Source of the DNA: JBKHYJ01 sp046565505
GTDB taxonomy: Bacteria > Acidobacteriota > Blastocatellia > UBA7656
Length of the DNA stretch: 20,700 nucleotides
Reading direction: 5' to 3'
Assembly (NCBI GenBank): GCA_046565505.1
Contig: JBKHYJ010000132.1
Span: 1-20,700 of the forward strand
Shown piece after piece: positions 13,738 to 20,700 of this stretch. The first letter of the stretch is position 1. Each line of letters begins with the position of its first letter. The notes below the pieces were generated by a model. The model was not told the origin of the DNA and did not search any database. It saw only the letters and a program-made list of their open reading frames with translations. Made by a program: the position numbers and the translations under genes.

Positions 13738-14968
13738 GCCCCGGTAATACGCGGACCTCTGTACGCGGGTAATAGAAGCTAAGAATCTCGCGGTAGCCGC
13801 GCCCCGCGCCGGCCTGGGCAACCGCGCCTGCGAGGCATAACCCCACCTGGCTGCCGAAGCCCCTGCCGCGAAAGATCATGGAAGCGCCGCGGCGCTCCAC
13901 GGTGAACGTCGGGCTGAGCACCGTGCTCCACCCCAGCTTCCGCCCTATCGCCCGCCGAAACTCGTCGGCCGTCATCGTAGCCTGCCGCCCCGCGTCTCTT
14001 ATAGTCACCGAACTCACAATCCCGCTTTCGTCAAAGCTGTTGACCAGCACCTCCGCCGTCTGCGAGAGCCTTAAACCGGCGGCAGCCGAAAGCGCGTCGA
14101 GCGTGAGCGAAGCGCCGGCCGCGCGCTCCCATTTATTATAACGCGAGGCGCGGCACCACCGACACGCGACGCGACGATAAGCATAATCGCCCTCCCGACC
14201 CCCGCCCCAGACCATGCGCGGCGTGGCCGACAGCCCGCCGCAAACGGCCGTGAAATAACTCGCGATGGGCCGGTCCCCGAAGCTCAAGAATTCTCCGGCG
14301 GTCGCCGCGACCGCATTCGCGACCACCCGCGCGGCGTCTGATGATGGCGATTCGCCCTTATAAAGCTGGCAGTGCGTCGTATCGCAAAAATCAAAGCCCT
14401 CGCCCGCATGCCTTCCCGCATGCGACAGCATGAAAGTCCGGGCCACGACGGCGAGCGCCTTGACGGCTTCTACGGAACTCTTGCCGCCCATCTCCGCGGC
14501 GACGACGGAGGCCACCGCGGATTCGCGGTCGGTCACCAGCACCACGCCGAGGCTGCCGCGCGGCCTTCTTTCGCGGGGCGCGACTATGACTTCGCCGCGC
14601 ACGACGCGGTTCATCTTCCCCGGAATGTTTAATTCTATGGTTGCAGAGGCGGCGGGGAGGATGCGCGCCCGCGGCGCGTTGAGGGAGCGGACGACTCTTC
14701 CGAAAGAATCACTGACAGTCACGTTGAGGTCGTTGCCCACGAGGCGAATGCGAATCGTCTCGCCGGGCGCAATCGTGCGGTTGCCCGAGACGGTCCCTGT
14801 GTCGAGTGTCGCGCCTTCCCCTGACGCGAGGCGCGCGCGTAAGACTTCCGGCTTGAACAGGCTGAATAAGCCCACGCGGACCGAGGCCGCGTTATGGCCC
14901 GGGTGTGCGGACAGGATCATCAGCCCAAGGATGGCGGCGAGCTTCGGCATAAACGATGGCCGACTCAC
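13730..14968 (-). CDS. SpoIID/LytB-domain peptidoglycan-active protein
   Basis: This encodes 412 residues with an exported N-terminus (hydrophobic 9-21). The SpoIID domain spans about 140-400. The catalytic glutamate is likely E159 in SVVAAEM, followed by EAVKALAVVARTF (167-179) and the metal-site region CDTTHCQLY (195-203), where His/Cys ligands bind zinc in characterised SpoIID. The C-terminal motif, usually GFGHGVGxxQxGA, here reads GFGSQVGLCLAGA, losing the histidine. In spore formers SpoIID is a lytic transglycosylase for denuded glycan. Outside them LytB-like homologues modify amidases or cleave glycans. No sporulation genes are visible here. A Gly/Arg/Val-rich domain (about 30-135) precedes it. 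The start is GTG 14968, or possibly ATG 14950. Neither has a good ribosome site. Confidence 0.88.
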   Translation of the reverse strand: MSRPSFMPKLAAILGLMILSAHPGHNAASVRVGLFSLFKPEVLRARLASGEGATLDTGTVSGNRTIAPGETIRIRLVGNDLNVTVSDSFGRVVRSLNAPRARILPAASATIELNIPGKMNRVVRGEVIVAPRERRPRGSLGVVLVTDRESAVASVVAAEMGGKSSVEAVKALAVVARTFMLSHAGRHAGEGFDFCDTTHCQLYKGESPSSDAARVVANAVAATAGEFLSFGDRPIASYFTAVCGGLSATPRMVWGGGREGDYAYRRVACRWCRASRYNKWERAAGASLTLDALSAAAGLRLSQTAEVLVNSFDESGIVSSVTIRDAGRQATMTADEFRRAIGRKLGWSTVLSPTFTVERRGASMIFRGRGFGSQVGLCLAGAVAQAGAGRGYREILSFYYPRTEVRVLPGHE

Positions 14969-15045
14969 GGCGGATGATTAGAGTGGGGGCGGGCCGTGGC
15001 TTAGTAGCCTCACAGTCCCGCGCTCATCACCACGGTAGACGAACA

Positions 15046-15074
15046 AGCCCGGCGGAGACTGGTCTCGCCGGGCT
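15046..15074 (-). terminator. Hairpin after the Clp-like ATPase gene
   Basis: AGCCCGGCGGAGAC (15046-15059) pairs with GTCTCGCCGGGCT (15062-15074) with one bulged G. On the minus strand it lies 30 bases after the ATPase stop and is followed by TTGTTCG, a modest T run. It separates the ATPase from spoIID. Confidence 0.5.
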
Positions 15075-15103
15075 CGGGTCAAAGAGAGTGTATAACCTTA
15101 TAC

Positions 15104-16288
<1,185 letters not shown>

Positions 16289-16300
16289 TTTTTACTCCAA

Positions 16301-16421
16301 ACTAAAAAAGAAGGCGTAAGCCCCGCGATTCTGCGCTTAGCCATTCCACAAGCGCGGGCGACCTTCTCGTATTGCCAAACAACGATCTTGTTAGCTATGG
16401 ATGCACCACAGCCGCTAAGCG
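16301..16421 (-). promoter_or_regulatory. Attenuator-like leader of the Clp-like ATPase gene
   Basis: On the minus strand, GGCTAAGC (16342-16335) pairs with GCTTACGCC (16321-16313) with one bulge, and TTCTTTTTTAG follows (16312-16302). This looks like an intrinsic terminator placed upstream of the ribosome site. An earlier leader segment, CGCTTAGC (16421-16414), is perfectly complementary to GCTAAGCG (16341-16334), the terminator's first arm, so it could form a competing antiterminator. These three segments are the classical attenuation layout. The triggering signal is unknown. Confidence 0.45.
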
Positions 16422-16446
16422 TTGGAGAATGAATCTCGGTAATTTA

Positions 16447-16452
16447 ATTATA
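16447..16452 (-). promoter_or_regulatory. -10 box of the Clp-like ATPase promoter
   Basis: A perfect TATAAT is present on the minus strand. The -35 side (TGGCAA about 19 bases upstream) is poor. The start would be near 16440, giving a leader of about 150 nt that contains the attenuator-like structure. Confidence 0.4.
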
Positions 16453-16643
16453 ACCTCGGAATCACGCAGCTTGCCACGCGCTCCCTCCCTGCACAATCGG
16501 GGCTCCATCTGTTATTGCCCTTTTATTCCAATGGCATGTGTTTGTCAAGCGGATAATTCATTGCCGGGCGGTTCAGCCGCCCTGCGGCACCAAAGCCGAC
16601 CGCCGGGCGCGACACGGGCGCACGCGGCGGAAACTATCAAGGG

Positions 16644-16673
16644 TTGTTACAAGCCGCATGCTTTCAATATAAT
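16644..16673 (+). promoter_or_regulatory. Promoter of the NIDO/metalloprotease gene
   Basis: TTGTTA (16644-16649), an 18-base spacer and a perfect TATAAT (16668-16673) are present. The start near 16680 gives a leader of about 30 nt to the ATG at 16710. Confidence 0.55.
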
Positions 16674-16709
16674 GCGAGGGTCATTCACACGCTCAGTTGC
16701 AGGTCAACC

Positions 16710-18593
16710 ATGAAAAAGCTTTTCAGCCCGGCGTTCCCCTCGAAATGGCTGCGCCCTTCTTCAAAGGTGTTGCGCGCGGCCACTGTAGTTTTGCTGAGCG
16801 CGTGTGTGGCCGCGCCCATCCTCAAGGCGACCCCGGCCGTCCCCCGCCCGAAACAGCAAAAGAACCTATCATCCGATGGTCAGGCCGGGCCGGCCCGCTC
16901 ATTCACTTGCGGCCACGACCCCAGCGGCGCTGAAGACGAATGGCATAACCACATGCTGAACAATCTCAGGTCGAGCCGCCGCCCGGCCATCCCGCATGCC
17001 GCCGTCGCGGGGGCGGGCCGCAAGGCGGAGACCCGCTCGCAGACCGCGGGAGACATCGCCGTCATCGAAGACGACGGCACTATCATAGCCCCCCCGAGCA
17101 AGTTCGACCTGAAGAACCGCTCGCTGCTTTTCACTCCCGACGGCGACGGTTACACCATTACGCGCGAAAAGGTTGATTTCAACACTGACTTCGGTTTCAG
17201 GCTGGGGTACTTCTTCGGGGCCGACGGCAAACTTCTCGGCAACTCCGATAATGGCTACAGAGACATGACGCTGCTCGGCGCCCCGTTCACCTTTTTCGGG
17301 ACCTCTTACGACCAGGTATTCATAGGCACGAACGGCTACATCACCTTCGGAGGCGGCGACACTAACGCCCGGCTGTCGGCCTCGGCGCTCGCGACTGCGC
17401 TGCCGCGCATAGCGCCGCTCTGGGCGGACCTCGACGCCTCGGGAGAAGGAGACATATATTACAATCGCCTCGCCGGCCGCCACGTCATCACGTGGGACGC
17501 TGTGCCGCAGGCGCTCTACAGCGGCAAGAGCACATTTCAGGCGGTGCTCTACGACGACGGCCGAATAGCCTTCGTATACAAGAATGTCAAAGCGCGTTCT
17601 TCCCTCATAGGGCTTTCGCCGGGCGGCTCGGACCGGGACGCCATGCCCGTTGACCTGTCGGCGCCCCCGGAGGGGAGAATCGGCGGCGCATTTTTCGAGT
17701 CATTCTCCAAGCAAAAGCGGCTGGACCTGCCGGCGCTCACGCGCGCCTTTTACAGGACCTATGAGGACGTGTTCGACGCCCTCTACGTTTGGACGGATTT
17801 TTCGTACGACAATGGGCTCGGCGTCGCGCACTCTTTCAACGTGCGAAACGACATCGCCGGGATAGGCCTGAAGATTTTCGACCGCGGGGCGGATTACGGA
17901 AGCCCCTCGCGGATGTCATCTATCATAACGATGGGCAATCAAAACGACTGGCCTTCCGACCCGCAGGAGCACGTCGTAGGTCTGAACTCCGCCATCAGCA
18001 TAGTGTGTCACGAGCAGGGCCACCGATGGCTCGCTTACGTCCGGTTCGACGCCGAGCATGACATAAAAGACGACCTGCTGGGGCGCGACAATTCGCACTG
18101 GAGCTTTCTGGTCGATACCAGGACTAACGCCGAAGGAACCTTCTCGTCTCTGATGGAGGGCAACTCGTGGCGCGACAAGGGCAACGGCACGTTCGCCACA
18201 GTCGAGAGCGCGGTCAACTACTTCAGCCCGCTCGACGAGTATCTGATGGGGCTCCTCCCGGCAGAGGAGGTCGGGAATATTCCTTACCTTGTCACCGACG
18301 CCCAGCTCAAGTCCATACTGCGTGAGAAGTCGCCCGTATCAGGATTTTCGATGAGCGCGACCCGAAAGAACGCGACGGTCGCGCAGATAGTAGAGCGCGA
18401 AGGCGCCCGCGTACCGTCCTCCGCCGATGCGCCCAAAGAGTTTCGCATCGCCTTCATTCTGCTGACCGAGCAGGGGGCGCAACCGTCTAGCTCGACGCTA
18501 GCCAAGATGTCCAGGTACAGCGACGCGCTAGTGCGTTACTTCTCAGTGGCCACGGGCAGGCTCGGCTCGCTCAACAATTCTTTGTCACGGTGA
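16710..18593 (+). CDS. Putative lipoprotein with NIDO-like domain and HEQGH metalloprotease motif
   Basis: This encodes 627 residues. The ATG at 16710 (AGGT about 6 bases upstream) gives a basic n-region, a hydrophobic stretch and LSAC (29-32), which fits a lipobox with C32 acylated, so it is probably surface-anchored. Residues about 155-310 resemble an extracellular nidogen-type domain (FFGTSYDQVFIGTNGYITFGG, ARIAPLWADLD-like turn, FQAVLYDDGRIAFVY). The second half carries HEQGHRW (434-440), an HExxH zinc site with catalytic E435, then SHWSF (462-466) and FSPLDEYLMGL (505-515), which may provide further ligands. The third zinc ligand is not certain. It probably cleaves extracellular protein. 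The gene is divergent from the ATPase and ends at a strong terminator. Confidence 0.75.
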   Translation: MKKLFSPAFPSKWLRPSSKVLRAATVVLLSACVAAPILKATPAVPRPKQQKNLSSDGQAGPARSFTCGHDPSGAEDEWHNHMLNNLRSSRRPAIPHAAVAGAGRKAETRSQTAGDIAVIEDDGTIIAPPSKFDLKNRSLLFTPDGDGYTITREKVDFNTDFGFRLGYFFGADGKLLGNSDNGYRDMTLLGAPFTFFGTSYDQVFIGTNGYITFGGGDTNARLSASALATALPRIAPLWADLDASGEGDIYYNRLAGRHVITWDAVPQALYSGKSTFQAVLYDDGRIAFVYKNVKARSSLIGLSPGGSDRDAMPVDLSAPPEGRIGGAFFESFSKQKRLDLPALTRAFYRTYEDVFDALYVWTDFSYDNGLGVAHSFNVRNDIAGIGLKIFDRGADYGSPSRMSSIITMGNQNDWPSDPQEHVVGLNSAISIVCHEQGHRWLAYVRFDAEHDIKDDLLGRDNSHWSFLVDTRTNAEGTFSSLMEGNSWRDKGNGTFATVESAVNYFSPLDEYLMGLLPAEEVGNIPYLVTDAQLKSILREKSPVSGFSMSATRKNATVAQIVEREGARVPSSADAPKEFRIAFILLTEQGAQPSSSTLAKMSRYSDALVRYFSVATGRLGSLNNSLSR

Positions 18594-18611
18594 CGGACGC
18601 CCCCGCCGCCG

Positions 18612-18659
18612 AAATCAAAAGCCCGCGGCCATGAACACCTGGCCGCGGGCTTTTGATTT
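18612..18659. terminator. Bidirectional intrinsic terminator
   Basis: A perfect 20-base-pair stem (arms 18612-18631 and 18640-18659) encloses the eight-base loop TGAACACC. The GC core GCCCGCGGCCA is flanked by A/T-rich arm ends, so a T-rich stretch follows the core on both strands. It sits between two convergent genes and can serve both. Confidence 0.92.
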
Positions 18660-18683
18660 GCAGCTAAATGGTCTCGTCTCAGG

Positions 18684-19349
18684 TTACTGTCTGGAAGCTA
18701 CGGCGACCCCATTCTTACGCGCGGGGTCCGCATTACGCTTTGTACGGCCGAGCACTTTGATCTTGACCTGCCGCCTGCCGAACGCGACGGCCTCCTGATA
18801 AGTTGGGACATACACGTCAAGTATTCGCCCCTTGATGCGGCCTCCGGTGTCCATAACAGTATACGTGCCGGTGTATCGCCCCGCGCGTATGTGGACTACC
18901 GTTCCGAGCGGCAATACTTTCGGGTCCGCCGCGACTATCCCCGGGCGTACATTCTCGCCCGATGCTGTGCGGCCTTTCAGGCAATAAGCGGTCGCATGAA
19001 AATCCTGAAGGTCGCCTCTTTCGCCTTCGCCTGAAGGACTGATGGCGACGCCCTTACTCTCATCTATTGTGAGTTGCGCTCCGGTGGATGGCCGTGGGGC
19101 AGTCTGCGTGAATTCTTCGACCGAGCGCTTCTGTGTGACCGCGTCTTTCGCCGGCGGCAAATCTTTGAACGTGCCTGGTATTTCTATCGAACTTACTTGA
19201 GCAGGTTTGGCGGCGGGTGGTGGGTTGTCGGCTGCCAGAGCCGAGCCGTTGTTGCCGCCTGGCGTGTACCCAACTGCAAAGATCGTCAAGATGCTTAAAC
19301 CTGAGAAGAGGCGCTTATTGAATCTACTTCTATAAGCGAACCGATTCAT
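18684..19349 (-). CDS. 3D-domain (RlpA/MltA-like double-psi barrel) exported protein
   Basis: This encodes 221 residues. The basic N-terminus and hydrophobic stretch (15-27) form a signal peptide or anchor. A Pro/Ala/Lys linker follows (41-115). The 3D domain at about 117-200 contains FHATAYC, GRTASGENVRPGIVAADPKVLPLGT, MDTGGRIKGRILDVY and EAVAFGRRQVKIKVL. The three namesake aspartates are D142, D167 and D178. 3D domains occur in peptidoglycan-cleaving or glycan-binding enzymes (MltA, YocH, Rpf-like proteins). Here it is the only domain, so it may be a small lytic transglycosylase. AAGGAGG six bases before the ATG is an excellent ribosome site. The leader upstream is strongly structured. Confidence 0.87.
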   Translation of the reverse strand: MNRFAYRSRFNKRLFSGLSILTIFAVGYTPGGNNGSALAADNPPPAAKPAQVSSIEIPGTFKDLPPAKDAVTQKRSVEEFTQTAPRPSTGAQLTIDESKGVAISPSGEGERGDLQDFHATAYCLKGRTASGENVRPGIVAADPKVLPLGTVVHIRAGRYTGTYTVMDTGGRIKGRILDVYVPTYQEAVAFGRRQVKIKVLGRTKRNADPARKNGVAVASRQ

Positions 19350-19380
19350 TCCTGCCTCCTTTTATTCAGTTAACAATTTA

Positions 19381-19452
19381 CGTCGCCGGGGTGACCGATG
19401 CCAGGAATCCCACCTTGCTCGATAGTGTATTACTTCAAAACCCCTGACGACG
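19381..19452 (-). promoter_or_regulatory. Structured 5' leader of the 3D-domain gene (candidate cis-regulatory RNA)
   Basis: On the minus strand, CGTCG (19452-19448) pairs with CGACG (19385-19381), and GGGGT (19444-19440) with ACCCC (19392-19388), with TCA opposite GG as an internal loop. Inside, CGAGCAAGG (19421-19413) and CCTGGCATCG (19405-19396) form a second stem of eight pairs with one bulge and one mismatch around the loop TGGGATT. The element ends about 30 nt before the ATG. C-di-AMP riboswitches often precede such genes, but at about 72 nt, and without motifs I recognise, it does not match that class. Confidence 0.4.
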
Positions 19453-19471
19453 CGCTTCGCAAAAGAGCGCA

Positions 19472-19499
19472 AGTATACCACGCGAAATCGAGATTCCAA
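19472..19499 (-). promoter_or_regulatory. Promoter of the 3D-domain gene
   Basis: On the minus strand, TTGGAA (19499-19494), a 16-base spacer and TATACT (19477-19472) are present. The start near 19465 would place the whole structured element in the leader, which would be about 115 nt long. Confidence 0.45.
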
Positions 19500-19781
19500 C
19501 CTCTAAATCCCTCGCCTTTTTCTCGGCCTCACTCCCATCACTCGATTACCTACCAAGCCATAAGAGCTTAGGGCTGATTCTTGCAATTTTCTTGCGCACG
19601 CAACATTCTCCGTAAGTGTTGATAAAGGCTTCCTGCACCCGCGTTACCATGAGAAACATATATACCAATCGCGCATGTGAAGGCCATCGTGTCGCCATTA
19701 AGAGCATTCGATCCGTGTATCATCCCCTTACATCAATGGCTGCGGAAGTATTAGCGGGGCGCGACATGAGTGCCCGCCGCT
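19500..19781. other. Intergenic stretch with no supported gene
   Basis: This lies between the divergent 3D-domain gene and the alpha/beta hydrolase. The only ORF of note (19616-19819, plus, 67 codons) has no ribosome site, has unconvincing composition and runs through the hydrolase promoter. I see nothing else recognisable. Confidence 0.5.
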
Positions 19782-19810
19782 TTGACACGACAGGTCGCAA
19801 TTTTTATCAT
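19782..19810 (+). promoter_or_regulatory. Promoter of the alpha/beta hydrolase gene
   Basis: A perfect TTGACA (19782-19787), a 17-base spacer and TATCAT (19805-19810) are present. The start near 19817 gives a leader of about 42 nt to the ATG at 19859. Confidence 0.65.
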
Positions 19811-19858
19811 GGTGCGTGAATTTTTTCCGCATACTTCATGACGACTTGAGTCCGCGAG

Positions 19859-20671
19859 ATGAAGATAGAAATCAACAAAATCAACATTGATTACCGCGAC
19901 GAGGGCGGGGGAATTCCCGTCATACTCATACACGCCTTTCCGCTCAATCAGAGTATGTGGGACGAGCAATCGGCCGCGCTCAAAAATCACTGCCGCGTGA
20001 TAACGATAGACCTGCGAGGCTTCGGGAAATCTGATGCGCCCGTCGGCCCATACTCTATGGACCAGATGGCTTCGGACGTGCGCGGGCTTATGGCGGCTCT
20101 AGGCATCGAGCGCGCGGTGCTCGCTGGGCTTTCAATGGGGGGATACGTTTCGCTCGCTTTTTACCGAAACTATCCCGAGGTGGTCCGCGCGCTGGTGCTC
20201 GCGGACACGCGAGCGACGGCGGACGCGAAGGAAGCTCGCGAGCGCAGGATGAAGTCTGCCGAGAAGGCCGAGCGCGAAGGCGCGGGGGCGATTGCGGACG
20301 ATATGATTCCGCTGCTGCTGGGCCGTTCCACCCTGGCGAGCCGGCCCGACATCGTTTCGCGTGTAAGGGCCATGATCGAGGCGAACTCGCCGCAGGCAAT
20401 CGCCGCCGTTCAACGAGGCATGGCCGAGCGGCTAGACTCGACAGCGCTACTCGCAGGCGTAGATTTCCCGACGCTGGTTATAGTTGGCGCGGAAGACGAG
20501 CTTACGCCGGCCGCGGAGGCCGGAGCGTTGCGCGACCGCATAAGCGGCTCGCGCCTGCATGTGATCGAAGGCGCGGGCCACCTGTCAAATCTGGAGCAGC
20601 CCGCCCAATTTAATTCGATAGTGGTTGAGTTCATAGAAACGGTGAAGGCGAGACATGGCATGGGCGGTTGA
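19859..20671 (+). CDS. Alpha/beta hydrolase (PcaD/esterase-like)
   Basis: This encodes 270 residues of a typical single-domain alpha/beta hydrolase without signal peptide. The oxyanion region is LIHAFPLNQSMW (23-34), where the usual HG reads HA. DLRGFGKSD is at 51-59, nucleophile S92 in GLSMGGY, acid D213 in VGAEDELTP and H241 in GAGHLSNLE. A helical lid (about 125-195) rich in Arg, Lys and Glu lies between the sixth strand and the acid. The pattern is like 3-oxoadipate enol-lactonases and related esterases, but no aromatic-degradation genes are visible nearby, so the substrate is open. It has its own near-consensus promoter. The ribosome site (GAGTCCGCGAG) is weak. The gene ends 29 bases before the window does. 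Confidence 0.88.
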   Translation: MKIEINKINIDYRDEGGGIPVILIHAFPLNQSMWDEQSAALKNHCRVITIDLRGFGKSDAPVGPYSMDQMASDVRGLMAALGIERAVLAGLSMGGYVSLAFYRNYPEVVRALVLADTRATADAKEARERRMKSAEKAEREGAGAIADDMIPLLLGRSTLASRPDIVSRVRAMIEANSPQAIAAVQRGMAERLDSTALLAGVDFPTLVIVGAEDELTPAAEAGALRDRISGSRLHVIEGAGHLSNLEQPAQFNSIVVEFIETVKARHGMGG

Positions 20672-20700
20672 CGCGGGCTGACGAACGACGAAATAGGAAC

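Noticed and set aside
19381..19405. Plus-strand resemblance to the 3' part of a c-di-GMP (GEMM) riboswitch (GGGGTGACCGATG)
   Set aside because: The preceding GGGACGCAAAGCC-type core is absent and the orientation faces away from any nearby gene start.
19616..19819. 67-codon plus-strand ORF upstream of the alpha/beta hydrolase
   Set aside because: It has no ribosome site and implausible composition, and it overlaps the near-consensus promoter at 19782-19810.

Overview
The window is GC-rich, densely coding DNA from a Gram-negative-type bacterium. Three things point towards Acidobacteriota, probably a Blastocatellia-like lineage: paralogous TPR proteins carrying the SYAVELG...VLASPF..AYPEW signature, stand-alone SpoIID, 3D-domain and Clp-D2-type proteins in a non-sporulation context, and many GTG starts. 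This placement is inferred from protein character, not from a marker gene.

Bases 1-4818 are an accessory region. It opens with the C-terminal tail of an IS1-type transposase (2-82). Two paralogous loci follow, each built the same way: a plus-strand promoter, a short leader hairpin at the same distance from the -10 box, a small minus-strand ORF for a Cys-containing secreted peptide, and a plus-strand TPR protein whose start lies inside the 5' end of the peptide ORF. The start-to-start overlap is 32 nt in both. Locus A is 91-1394 and locus B is 3318-4818. Between them lie a four-helix membrane protein gene (1488-1853) and a complete ISAs1-family element (about 2033-3278). The TPR mRNA leader should be antisense to the whole peptide ORF, an excludon-like layout. 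This is the best candidate in the window for an undescribed system.

Bases 4819-12309 hold ordinary chromosomal genes: a secreted protein with a BamE/SmpA-like motif, a PanE-type ketopantoate reductase divergent from a small esterase, a GT39-type GT-C glycosyltransferase divergent from an HMGL-like (2-isopropylmalate synthase-like) enzyme, and an M20 peptidase. The M20 gene ends tail-to-tail with a secreted NTR-like protein, and the two stop codons share bases.

Bases 12306-16288 form a minus-strand run: a stand-alone Clp-D2-type AAA+ ATPase with an attenuator-like leader, then a SpoIID/LytB protein whose stop overlaps the start of a DedA-family membrane protein, then the NTR-like protein. Divergent from the ATPase is a large putative lipoprotein with a NIDO-like domain and an HEQGH metalloprotease motif (16710-18593). 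A strong bidirectional hairpin terminator separates it from a convergent 3D-domain cell-wall protein that has its own structured leader. The window closes with an alpha/beta hydrolase (19859-20671) behind a near-consensus promoter. No tRNA, rRNA or CRISPR array was seen.
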